From: Marinobacter halodurans
Lineage (GTDB): Bacteria; Pseudomonadota; Gammaproteobacteria; Pseudomonadales; Oleiphilaceae
Direction: 5' to 3'
Assembly (NCBI RefSeq): GCF_004327985.1
Contig: NZ_SJDL01000021.1
Coordinates: 23,612-87,611, forward strand
Length of the DNA: 64,000 nucleotides
The notes under the pieces are model-generated. The model was given only the letters and a program-made list of their open reading frames with translations. It ran no database searches and was not told the DNA's origin. Both the position numbers and the translations under genes were made by a program. Shown in pieces: positions 55,190-64,000 of this stretch (the stretch's first letter is position 1; each line of letters opens with the position of its first letter).

Positions 55190-56237
55190 TCGATACATCA
55201 TCCGGACCGTGGGCGGGGCTACGCTGCTGGTCATGCTGGTGGTGCTGTCACTGGACCTGATCTTCGCATTCATCCACGAGCTGGATAATATCGAGAAGAA
55301 TTACCAGACCCCGCAGGTGCTTGCCTATATTTTCCTGACCCTGCCGCGGCGGATCTACGATTATCTGCCGCTGGGTGCCTTCATGGGCTGCCTGATCGGT
55401 CTGGGGAGTCTGGCCAGCACGTCGGAACTGGTCGTCATCCGGGCGGCCGGGGTGTCGATTCGCCGAATCGTCTGGTCGGCGATGAAACCCACGATCGTGG
55501 TGGTCGTCATCGGCCTTGTTCTCGGGGAATTCGTCGCTCCGCACTTCGAGAAAATCGCCCAGAGTCAGCGGGAGATCGCGCGGGGCGGCGAGAGTAACGT
55601 GGCCTCGTCGAACGGGCTCTGGCATCGCGAAGGAAATACCTTTATCCATGTCAACGTGGTGCAGCCCAGCGGCATTTTGCTGGGGGTGTCGCTGTTCCAT
55701 TTTAACGACGACCGGGAACTGACCAGCGCCAGTTTCGCCCGCAAGGCCACGTACAAGCAGGATCACTGGACGCTTGAGCGTGTGATCACGACGGAACTGT
55801 CGAAGCAGGGGACCATCCGCAAGACGGCCGATCACATGCGCTGGGACTCGCAGCTGTCGCCCTCGGTACTGAGCGTGTTGATTGTCGATCCGGAGAACCT
55901 GTCGATCAGCGGCCTCTACACCTACGGCACCTACCTGGACCAGCAAGGGCTCAGCTCCACCACCTACTGGCTGGCCTTCTGGAAGAAGGTCCTGGGGCCG
56001 GTTGCCATTGCCGTGCTGGTGCTGGTGGCGATTTCCTTCGTGTTCGGGCCGCTGCGATCGGTGACGATGGGCTTTCGGGTCTTCACCGGGATTATCGTGG
56101 GATTGATCTTCAAGTACATGCAGGACTTGTTGGGGCCGATGAGCGTCGTGTTCGGCTTCAGCCCCGTGATCGCCATTGCCGCGCCCATCGTGCTGAGTGC
56201 CATTGTCGGTGCTGTCCTGATGCGGCGGGCAGGTTAG
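55176..56237 (+). CDS. lptG: LPS export ABC transporter permease LptG
   Basis: Second permease of the LPS transporter, 353 residues, with the same six-helix plus periplasmic domain layout as LptF (start MKKLDRYIIRTVGGATLLVML). FEKIAQSQREIARGG and LFGPLRSVTMGFRVF-like segments match LptG. It overlaps lptF by 14 bp, so production is coupled. Its TAG stop is interlaced with the stop of the convergent RDD gene. Confidence 0.95.
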   Translation: MKKLDRYIIRTVGGATLLVMLVVLSLDLIFAFIHELDNIEKNYQTPQVLAYIFLTLPRRIYDYLPLGAFMGCLIGLGSLASTSELVVIRAAGVSIRRIVWSAMKPTIVVVVIGLVLGEFVAPHFEKIAQSQREIARGGESNVASSNGLWHREGNTFIHVNVVQPSGILLGVSLFHFNDDRELTSASFARKATYKQDHWTLERVITTELSKQGTIRKTADHMRWDSQLSPSVLSVLIVDPENLSISGLYTYGTYLDQQGLSSTTYWLAFWKKVLGPVAIAVLVLVAISFVFGPLRSVTMGFRVFTGIIVGLIFKYMQDLLGPMSVVFGFSPVIAIAAPIVLSAIVGAVLMRRAG

Positions 56238-56722
56238 CGGGTGGTCCTGGGCACCCGGACCACCTGGCTCTCGGAAACGCGGTCGGTCCAGGACCGTCTT
56301 TCGCTATCCCAGAGTATCCACAGGTAGCCCAGTCCGCCGGTCAGCCAACTGACCCAGCCGATCAGGTAGCGCAGCAGGGCCTGGTACCAGCGGATGGGGG
56401 TCCCGTCCGGGTTCTCGATGCGTATCCGCCAGACCTGCATCCCCAGTGTCTGTCCCGTCTTCGTCCAGAAATAGCCAAAGAAAACAAACAGCGCGACGAA
56501 CAGGATCGAGGTCAGCAGCGGGTCGGATGACAGCTTCCCGGATTCGGCCAGCGCCTTGTACGCCTCGAAGCCGATGATCCAGGCGGCCAGCATGGTGTAG
56601 ATCCAGGTGGTGACGATCAACACCGCGATACAGATCAGGCCATCGTAAATCATCGCCAGCAGGCGCTTGATCAGCGTGGCTGGTGGTAGCAGCTCTTCGG
56701 CCGGGTGGAAAGGCTGGGGCAT
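56234..56722 (-). CDS. RDD family membrane protein
   Basis: A 162-residue protein with three to four membrane segments. The conserved ATLIKRLLAMIYDGL start, TGQTLGMQVWRIRIENPDG and ILWDSERRSWTDRVSESQVV define the RDD family. Function is unknown; some members affect ion homeostasis. The same neighbour of lptG occurs in Pseudomonas. The two stops overlap (TAA of this gene and TAG of lptG share 56,235-56,236). Confidence 0.9.
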   Translation of the reverse strand: MPQPFHPAEELLPPATLIKRLLAMIYDGLICIAVLIVTTWIYTMLAAWIIGFEAYKALAESGKLSSDPLLTSILFVALFVFFGYFWTKTGQTLGMQVWRIRIENPDGTPIRWYQALLRYLIGWVSWLTGGLGYLWILWDSERRSWTDRVSESQVVRVPRTTR

Positions 56723-56888
56723 TGACCGCTCCGTTGCGCAAAGGGGTAGCCGGTTTATTCAGGCGGGGCCTGAAATCCGTCCTCAGTATATCGAAACATT
56801 CCTAAAGATTGTGGCTGGTCGGCCGTCATAACGGTCATCATGTAAGACGCACTGTCGGCGTCTTCTAATAATCTGAGAGGTCCGTGTC

Positions 56889-58112
56889 ATGGTTTCCCCG
56901 GTTTCGATTCCCGGCTCCGATGCCCACCACCGCAATCAATCGGACCGCTCCTCCAGCGCCTCGTCGGTGCCCGGCAAGTCGGCGACCGGTGACGTCGTCG
57001 AAGGACGCAACCAGGGCCGGATCCGCACCGCCGATGATGCCATTGGCGTCCTGCGCGCCCGGCTTGAGCAGCGCCTGCAGCAGGGGCTTGGTCACGGGGA
57101 TGGTCAGGTATCGAAAGCCGCAACGGACGCGTTTGAGCCGCCCAGTGCGGCCGATGTTGCCAGCCGTGTGCTCGGGTTCGTACAGCATCGCCTGGAGCAG
57201 GAGGCGCGCAGCGGGGCCGATAGCGAGCGGCTGGCCAGTCTGCTGGATCAGGCCCGCAAAGGCGTCAGCCAGGGGTTTTCCGAGGCCCGCGACCAGATCG
57301 AAGCCCTGGGTATGATGAACGCTGACCTCTCCGCCGATATCGATGACAGTTTCTCCCGTATCCAGGACGGGCTCGACAGCCTGCAACAGCGCTACCTGGG
57401 AGATGGAAGTGCGGGCGAATCCACATCCGTTTCCGGCTACAGCGTGGAAGCGGCGTCGCGCAATCAACTGTTGTTCCAGGTGCGTACCGCCGATGGCGAT
57501 ATCGTCACGGTGGCCATGGACGAAAGCCGCTACGCCGGCGCCAGCAGCCGAACCGAGCTGGGCAACGGCGGTGCATCCAGCGAGAGCACCAGCGCCAGTC
57601 TGTTCGCCGGGCGATACCGGTTTTCGGTGCAGGGCGAGCTGGATGACGGCGAGCGTCAGGCGCTCACCGCGCTGTTCGAGGATGTCCAGCAGGTGGCCGG
57701 GCAGTTCTTCGACGGGGATGTGCAGTCGGCTTTTTCGGCAGCCAGTCAGTTGGGGCTGGAGGGCGGGGAGCTGGCCAGCTTCAGCCTGAACCTGTCCTCT
57801 GTGCGCACGGTGCGGGCATCGGCGTACGAGGCGGTGTCGGGTAAACCCTCGGCCAACAGCCAGTTGCGGCCCCTGGCCGGATTGGCCCGGGATATCCAGT
57901 CGCTGGCTGGCCGGGCGGCCAGGCAGGGCCTGGAACCGGGCTCATTGGAAAGCTTGATGGACCGCATTATGTCCGACCTGCAGGAAAACAGCCCCGATCC
58001 ACTTGAAACCGATACCACCGGCCTTATGACGGACTTCTGGAAAGCCATTATCGGTGTGCTCGAACCGTCTGGTGATCAAAAGGAGCAGAAGGCCCCGGAA
58101 GCCTCCGAATAA
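56889..58112 (+). CDS. DUF5610 domain protein
   Basis: A 407-residue, hydrophilic protein without a signal peptide. The first ~50 residues are low-complexity and Ser-rich. Residues ~75-180 (DVASRVLGFVQHRLEQEARSG through LADLLDQARKGVSQGFSEARDQIEALGM-like) match the DUF5610 pattern as I recall it. A second helical region and an acidic C-terminus follow. The function is unknown. It stands alone between the RDD gene and alaS and ends at a good terminator. A GAGAGG site precedes the ATG. Confidence 0.75.
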   Translation: MVSPVSIPGSDAHHRNQSDRSSSASSVPGKSATGDVVEGRNQGRIRTADDAIGVLRARLEQRLQQGLGHGDGQVSKAATDAFEPPSAADVASRVLGFVQHRLEQEARSGADSERLASLLDQARKGVSQGFSEARDQIEALGMMNADLSADIDDSFSRIQDGLDSLQQRYLGDGSAGESTSVSGYSVEAASRNQLLFQVRTADGDIVTVAMDESRYAGASSRTELGNGGASSESTSASLFAGRYRFSVQGELDDGERQALTALFEDVQQVAGQFFDGDVQSAFSAASQLGLEGGELASFSLNLSSVRTVRASAYEAVSGKPSANSQLRPLAGLARDIQSLAGRAARQGLEPGSLESLMDRIMSDLQENSPDPLETDTTGLMTDFWKAIIGVLEPSGDQKEQKAPEASE

Positions 58113-58147
58113 CTCCGAATCCATCGAATTGCCGGAAATGCCGTCAG

Positions 58148-58177
58148 CGCCGCCTACCGGGCGGCGTTTCTCGTTTT
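58148..58177 (+). terminator. intrinsic terminator after the DUF5610 gene
   Basis: Stem CGCCGCC (58148) with GGCGGCG (58160), 5-nt loop, followed by TTTCTCGTTTTTT. It separates the DUF5610 gene from alaS. Confidence 0.85.
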
Positions 58178-58308
58178 TTACCCCCGGTGGCTGTGCTAGA
58201 GTAGCGCCCTTATCCATGGCGATTGTGCCGGATTGGGCAAGGTCCCCAATCCTGTGGCTCGACTCACTCTTTGAACTGAATTTCTGACGAGGCGATCAGG
58301 ACACGGCT

Positions 58309-60936
<2,628 letters not shown>

Positions 60937-60964
60937 AACGGTATCCAGCGCCCCGAACACCCAT

Positions 60965-60970
60965 TATAAT
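60965..60970 (+). promoter_or_regulatory. possible -10 box upstream of lysC
   Basis: A perfect TATAAT lies in the 100-bp gap between alaS and lysC, 67 bp before the lysC start. No good -35 box is found at 16-18 bp. If used, it would give lysC its own promoter. Confidence 0.35.
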
Positions 60971-61036
60971 CGCCGCGCTGCGCCGGCGTGGCGAGCGTGG
61001 GATAGACCCGACTGACAGGCGGAAATAAGGAAGACG

Positions 61037-62269
61037 ATGGCACTTCTGGTCCAGAAATTTGGCGGTACCTCCGTCGGCACGATTGAGCGTATCAACGCCG
61101 TGGCCGATCGGGTTGCACGAGGCCGCGCCGAAGGGCACGACCTGGTGGTGGTTGTTTCAGCGATGAGTGGTGAGACCAATCGCCTGATTGGCCTGGCCAA
61201 CGAGATTATGGACGAGCCGACACCGCGCGAGATGGACGTGCTGGTGTCGACCGGTGAGCAGGTGACCATTGCGCTGCTGTCCATGGCGTTGCAGAAGCGG
61301 GGCGTTGACGCGCGTTCCTACACCGGTTCGCAGGTTCGCATCCTGACGGATAACGCCCACACCAAGGCGCGTATCCAGCAGATCGACGAGCAGAACATGC
61401 GCGGTGATCTGAATGCGGGTCGGGTGGTCGTCGTTGCCGGCTTCCAGGGCGTTGATGAATACGGCAATATCACGACGCTCGGCCGGGGCGGCTCCGACAC
61501 GACGGCGGTCGCCCTGGCGGCAGCACTGAAAGCCGACGAGTGCCAGATCTATACTGATGTCGATGGTGTCTATACCACCGATCCGCGTGTCGTGGACGGC
61601 GCCCGTCGGCTGGATAAGATCACCTTCGAGGAAATGATCGAGATGGCCAGTCTGGGCTCCAAGGTGCTGCAGATCCGGGCCGTCGAATTTGCGGGTAAGT
61701 ACAACGTGCCACTGCGGGTTCTCTCAAGCTTCGATGAAGGTGAGGGCACCCTGATTACGCTTGATGACGAGGCTGACATGGAACAACCGGTGGTATCCGG
61801 CATTGCTTTTAACCGGGACGAAGCAAAACTGACCATTTCCGGCGTACCTGATACACCGGGCAGTGCACTTCGTATATTGAAACCGATCAGTGATGCCAAC
61901 ATCGAAGTGGACATGATCGTCCAGAACGTGGGTGCGGATAACCGTACCGACTTCACCTTCACCGTGCATCGCAACGACTACAAGCGTGCCCGTACGGTTC
62001 TGGAGCAAGTGGCCTCCGAGCTGTCTGCCCGGGAGGTCAGCGGTGACGGCCGTATCGCCAAGGTCAGTATTGTCGGGGTGGGTATGCGTTCGCACGCCGG
62101 TGTCGCCACCCGCATGTTTGAGGCGCTGTCGAACGAGGGCATTAACATTGAGATGATTTCCACATCGGAAATCAAGATCTCAGTCGTAATCGATGAGAAG
62201 TATCTGGAACTGGCCGTTCGGGCACTGCACAGTGCTTTCGAATTGCAGGGACCGGTTAACGAGGCCTAG
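61037..62269 (+). CDS. lysC: aspartokinase
   Basis: First step of the aspartate amino acid family, phosphorylating aspartate. The 410-residue monofunctional enzyme has the KFGGTSVGT kinase signature at the N-terminus and two ACT regulatory domains at the C-terminus ([27 protein letters not shown] and [19 protein letters not shown]), which would bind feedback inhibitors such as lysine and threonine. Length equals that of Pseudomonas LysC. It ends 239 bp before csrA. Confidence 0.96.
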   Translation: MALLVQKFGGTSVGTIERINAVADRVARGRAEGHDLVVVVSAMSGETNRLIGLANEIMDEPTPREMDVLVSTGEQVTIALLSMALQKRGVDARSYTGSQVRILTDNAHTKARIQQIDEQNMRGDLNAGRVVVVAGFQGVDEYGNITTLGRGGSDTTAVALAAALKADECQIYTDVDGVYTTDPRVVDGARRLDKITFEEMIEMASLGSKVLQIRAVEFAGKYNVPLRVLSSFDEGEGTLITLDDEADMEQPVVSGIAFNRDEAKLTISGVPDTPGSALRILKPISDANIEVDMIVQNVGADNRTDFTFTVHRNDYKRARTVLEQVASELSAREVSGDGRIAKVSIVGVGMRSHAGVATRMFEALSNEGINIEMISTSEIKISVVIDEKYLELAVRALHSAFELQGPVNEA

Positions 62270-62508
62270 GCTGAATGGCAGGTTGCGTTTAGGACCTGCC
62301 GGCGCGTTTCGCAACGGATGACGGGAATCATGTCACTCCGTCCGGGCCTCGTGCAAAAAGGGAACGATTCAGCCTTTCGGGCATCTGAGGGATTATCCTT
62401 ACGGATAATTGCGGGTTACGAAAGCGGCGTCGTCCCACTATAAAGATAGGTAGTTGATTAATTATTAATCGTCGGAACAGGTAGCTCTGGACATAAGGAG
62501 TAAAGGAC

Positions 62509-62712
62509 ATGTTGATTTTAACCCGTCGCGTAGGCGAAACCCTGATGGTCGGTGACGAAGTCACCGTCACGGTTCTGGGTGTAAAAGGGAACCAGGTGCG
62601 CATCGGTGTGAACGCCCCGAAAGAGGTGGCTGTACACCGCGAAGAAATTTATCAGCGGATCCAGAAGGAAAAGACGGACCCGGACAGCGAACACGAGCCG
62701 GGCAACATCTGA
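62509..62712 (+). CDS. csrA: carbon storage regulator CsrA (RsmA)
   Basis: Small RNA-binding dimer that blocks or stabilises target mRNAs at GGA motifs. The 67-residue protein begins [19 protein letters not shown] and keeps the RNA-binding elements Leu4 (first beta strand) and Arg44 ([12 protein letters not shown]). Strong AAGGAG ribosome binding site 11-12 nt upstream. GGA repeats near the start (AAGGAGTAAAGGACATG) would allow self-regulation, as in E. coli. Confidence 0.97.
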   Translation: MLILTRRVGETLMVGDEVTVTVLGVKGNQVRIGVNAPKEVAVHREEIYQRIQKEKTDPDSEHEPGNI

Positions 62713-62720
62713 ATCCAGGC

Positions 62721-62751
62721 AAACCCGCCGCTTCAAACCGGCGGGTTTTTT
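62721..62751 (+). terminator. csrA intrinsic terminator
   Basis: AAACCCGCCG (62721) pairs with CGGCGGGTTT (62739) and is followed by further Ts. It ends csrA transcription before the tRNA operon. Confidence 0.92.
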
Positions 62752-62875
62752 GTATCTGTTGGTTGATAACTGATCGATGGTAAGGGATTGATCGGTCTAT
62801 AGAACCGGGATAAAGGAAAGCGCGAAAATCCGTCCCGAAAAAAGTTGTGTCAACCCTATGAAAACAGAAAAATTA

Positions 62876-62884
62876 TGGTACTAT
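62876..62884 (+). promoter_or_regulatory. probable extended -10 promoter of the tRNA operon
   Basis: TGGTACTAT is an extended -10 (TGn-TACTAT) 16 nt before the tRNA-Ser gene. The GC-rich discriminator ACGCCGCG just after it is typical of stable RNA promoters under stringent control. No strong -35 box was seen; TTGTGTCAA near 62845 is somewhat too far. Confidence 0.6.
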
Positions 62885-62899
62885 ACGCCGCGTTCTCAA

Positions 62900-62992
<93 letters not shown>

Positions 62993-63073
62993 TTCTCTCG
63001 GAGAGAATTTTGGGAACGGCCATCCTTAGCAAGATGGCAATGACCTTGATGAAAGGTTGGAAAAATCAGATGC

Positions 63074-63150
63074 GCGGCTGTAGCTCAGCTGGATAGAGTA
63101 CCTGGCTACGAACCAGGCGGTCGGAGGTTCGAATCCTCCCAGCCGCGCCA
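63074..63150 (+). tRNA. tRNA-Arg(ACG), first copy
   Basis: A 77-nt tRNA with an encoded CCA. Acceptor GCGGCTG pairs with CAGCCGC; anticodon stem CCTGG/CCAGG holds loop CTACGAA, anticodon ACG (read as ICG after deamination, for CGU/CGC/CGA). T-arm is GGAGGTTCGAATCCTCC. Its last 19 nt (63132-63150) are repeated at 63310 and, nearly, at 63817. Confidence 0.97.
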
Positions 63151-63309
63151 CTTATTCGATACTGATGTCTCGTGAACCCGAAGTTCCTGGTGTCGAGAGA
63201 TCAGACGGGATTCGAACCGAAAGAGGTTCGACCGGAGCGCGCTGGTCGCGCGGAGGAACGTCGGAGCATTGCGACGACGGCCCGCAAGGGAAGAGCCGAA
63301 GGCTCGCAT
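63132..63309 (+). repeat. tRNA-Arg tail repeat, unit 1 (178 bp)
   Basis: The unit begins with the last 19 nt of tRNA-Arg and continues into a non-coding module. 63132-63267 is identical over 136 bp to 63310-63445. The module can fold into several hairpins: TCGAACC/GGTTCGA (63212/63225), GCGCG/CGCGC, CGTCG/CGACG and GAGCC/GGCTC. The unit resembles the E. coli tyrT repeats and their rtT RNA in layout: 178-bp spacing and 19 nt of tRNA 3' end. Sequence homology with rtT was not tested. Confidence 0.85.
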
Positions 63310-63487
63310 AATCCTCCCAGCCGCGCCACTTATTCGATACTGATGTCTCGTGAACCCGAAGTTCCTGGTGTCGAGAGATCAGACGGGATTCGAACCGAAA
63401 GAGGTTCGACCGGAGCGCGCTGGTCGCGCGGAGGAACGTCGGAGCGTCGCGACGGCGGCCCCGAAGGGTGAGGGCCTCCGGCCCGAA
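63310..63487 (+). repeat. tRNA-Arg tail repeat, unit 2
   Basis: Starts with a perfect second copy of the tRNA-Arg 3' 19 nt at 63310-63328 but lacks the rest of the tRNA. The following module is identical to unit 1 up to 63445 and then diverges. At its end only ATCCTCCC (63490-63497) of the next tail is kept. It lies on the same predicted transcript as the first tRNA-Arg. Confidence 0.85.
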
Positions 63488-63520
63488 TCATCCTCCCCTG
63501 GCAGTAACTGCCAAACTGGA

Positions 63521-63562
63521 CAATTAGCTTGGCTTGAATCCAAGCGGTCGATAGTTCGACCA
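63521..63562 (+). pseudogene. tRNA-Arg-like remnant
   Basis: The stretch aligns with the anticodon, variable and T-arm region of the neighbouring tRNA-Arg: stem CTTGG/CCAAG with loop CTTGAAT (63533-63539), then CGGTCGATAGTTCGACC. The anticodon would be UGA but the acceptor stem and T-arm are broken. It looks like a decayed tRNA copy lying between repeat unit 2 and the second intact tRNA-Arg. Confidence 0.45.
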
Positions 63563-63576
63563 AACACAAGTTATAC

Positions 63577-63653
63577 GCGGCTGTAGCTCAGCTGGATAGA
63601 GTACCTGGCTACGAACCAGGCGGTCGGAGGTTCGAATCCTCCCAGCCGCGCCA
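63577..63653 (+). tRNA. tRNA-Arg(ACG), second copy
   Basis: Identical in sequence to the tRNA-Arg at 63074-63150, with encoded CCA. It is followed 3 nt later by a long-stem terminator. The two intact genes lie 503 bp apart with repeat units 1 and 2 between them. Confidence 0.97.
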
Positions 63654-63656
63654 TAT

Positions 63657-63695
63657 CAAACAAAGAACCCCGCCTCGAGCGGGGTTTTTTGTTTG
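63657..63695. terminator. long-stem terminator after tRNA-Arg 2
   Basis: A 17-bp stem, from CAAACAAAGAACCCCGC to GCGGGGTTTTTTGTTTG, with one G-T wobble and a 5-nt loop CTCGA. The core stem AACCCCGC/GCGGGGTT is followed by a T-run. It can act in both directions and is duplicated at 63839. Confidence 0.92.
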
Positions 63696-63711
63696 CATAG
63701 CGCTGAGTTCC

Positions 63712-63835
63712 GACGGGATTCGAACCGAAAGAGGTTCGACCGGAGCGCGCTCGCCGCGCGGAGGAACGTCGGAGCATCGCGACGACGGCCCGAAGGGTAG
63801 GGGCGCAGCCCCGCATCATCCTCCCAGCCGCGCCA
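63712..63835 (+). repeat. tRNA-Arg tail repeat, unit 3
   Basis: The module core from GACGGGATTCGAACC at 63712 matches units 1 and 2 closely through 63797 and ends in a third, nearly complete tail of tRNA-Arg (ATCCTCCCAGCCGCGCCA at 63818-63835). Unlike units 1 and 2, it follows a terminator instead of a tRNA. The tail is again followed by the same terminator. Confidence 0.8.
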
Positions 63836-63838
63836 TAT

Positions 63839-63877
63839 CAAACAAAGAACCCCGCCTCGAGCGGGGTTTTTTGTTTG
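63839..63877. terminator. second copy of the long-stem terminator
   Basis: Identical to 63657-63695, and part of a 60-bp direct repeat (63636-63695 with 63818-63877) that includes the tRNA-Arg 3' end. The intron-like sequence begins at the next base. Confidence 0.92.
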
Positions 63878-64000
63878 GTGCGCCAGGCATGGCGCGTAGC
63901 GCCTTGACGGGCGCTGTTCTGGTACAGGTGGTGCTGGCCGGATGACTTGGGGGTGCAAGTCCCCTGTGGGCCCGGTAAGGGGAACTACTAGCCGAACGGC
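63878..64000 (+). mobile_element. 5' end of a group II intron (runs off the window)
   Basis: The sequence starts GTGCGCC, fitting the GUGYG 5' end of bacterial group II introns. It then shows typical domain I elements: hairpin GCGCC/GGCGC (63880-63895), AGCGCC/GGCGCT, GGGGGTGCAAGTCCCC, and GGGAACTACTAGCCGAACGGC at the window edge. It begins directly after a terminator hairpin, the preferred target of class C introns. The reverse transcriptase/maturase, if any, and the 3' end lie outside. No homing target on this side was tested. Confidence 0.75.

Noticed and set aside
63571..63819. Minus-strand frame containing GGFEPPTAWF
   Set aside because: It is the antisense of a tRNA-Arg gene and the tail repeat; such spurious proteins are common database artefacts around tRNAs.
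63132..63877. Repeat array as a CRISPR
   Set aside because: Units are ~178 bp, contain tRNA ends and are mostly identical, with no short unique spacers and no cas genes.
63132..63877. tRNA 3'-end repeats as prophage or island attachment sites
   Set aside because: The enclosed DNA is only 110-160 bp of the same repeated module, with no integrase; the rtT-like explanation fits better. An island beyond the window edge cannot be excluded.

Overview
The window is 64 kb of chromosome from a moderately GC-rich gammaproteobacterium. Gene content and order resemble Pseudomonas, and more closely marine Pseudomonas relatives such as Marinobacter. Conserved blocks supporting this are dnaE-accA-tilS-pyrG-kdsA-eno-ftsB-ispD-ispF-truD-surE-pcm-nlpD-rpoS, rnfABCDGE-nth, metG/mrp-dcd, purMN next to hda, nadC/DUF1631/ampDE, valS-holC-pepA/lptFG, and alaS-lysC-csrA-tRNA-Ser-tRNA-Arg. 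The genus is inference. Nearly everything is single-copy housekeeping DNA; only the last kilobase looks accessory.

Layout. 1-16,968 (rightward): DNA polymerase III alpha (5' end cut by the window edge), fatty acid, tRNA-lysidine, CTP, KDO and glycolysis enzymes, divisome protein FtsB, the MEP isoprenoid genes ispD and ispF, the stress cluster surE-pcm-DUF368-nlpD-rpoS and a secreted chalcone-isomerase-like protein. 16,969-17,497: a gene-free stretch with hairpins and a possible ~290 bp inverted-repeat element. 17,498-26,092 (leftward): nth, the complete Rnf electron-transport operon and metG. 26,319-30,068 (rightward): mrp, dcd, a DUF416 gene and avtA. 30,031-32,680 (leftward): DUF3108, purN, purM. 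32,983-36,766 (rightward): DUF2066, a CDP-alcohol phosphatidyltransferase, hda, an orphan ParA and a DUF446 gene. 36,822-40,679 (leftward): a MASE1-PAS-GGDEF-EAL protein and nadC. 41,062-47,299 (rightward): DUF1631, ampD, ampE and a chemoreceptor. 47,373-53,841 (leftward): cobalamin adenosyltransferase, a PanE-like reductase, valS, holC, pepA. 54,077-56,237 (rightward): lptF and lptG, converging on an RDD protein. 56,889-62,712 (rightward): DUF5610, alaS, lysC, csrA.

The last kilobase is the most unusual part. A tRNA-Ser(GCU) and two identical tRNA-Arg(ACG) genes are interleaved with three copies of a structured non-coding module. Each module is joined to a copy of the last ~19 nt of tRNA-Arg, with a spacing of 178 bp for the first two. 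This architecture matches what is described for the E. coli tyrT operon (178-bp repeats carrying the last 19 bp of tRNA-Tyr; rtT RNA), but here it sits at a tRNA-Arg locus. The array ends in two identical long-stem terminators. Directly after the second, the 5' end of what looks like a group II intron begins and runs off the window. An intron placed right after a terminator hairpin fits the habit of bacterial class C introns.

Functionally the window links replication (DnaE, HolC, Hda), translation (MetG, ValS, AlaS, TilS, TruD, tRNAs), envelope biogenesis (KdsA, LptFG, DUF368, NlpD, FtsB, AmpDE) and global regulation (RpoS, CsrA, a c-di-GMP enzyme).
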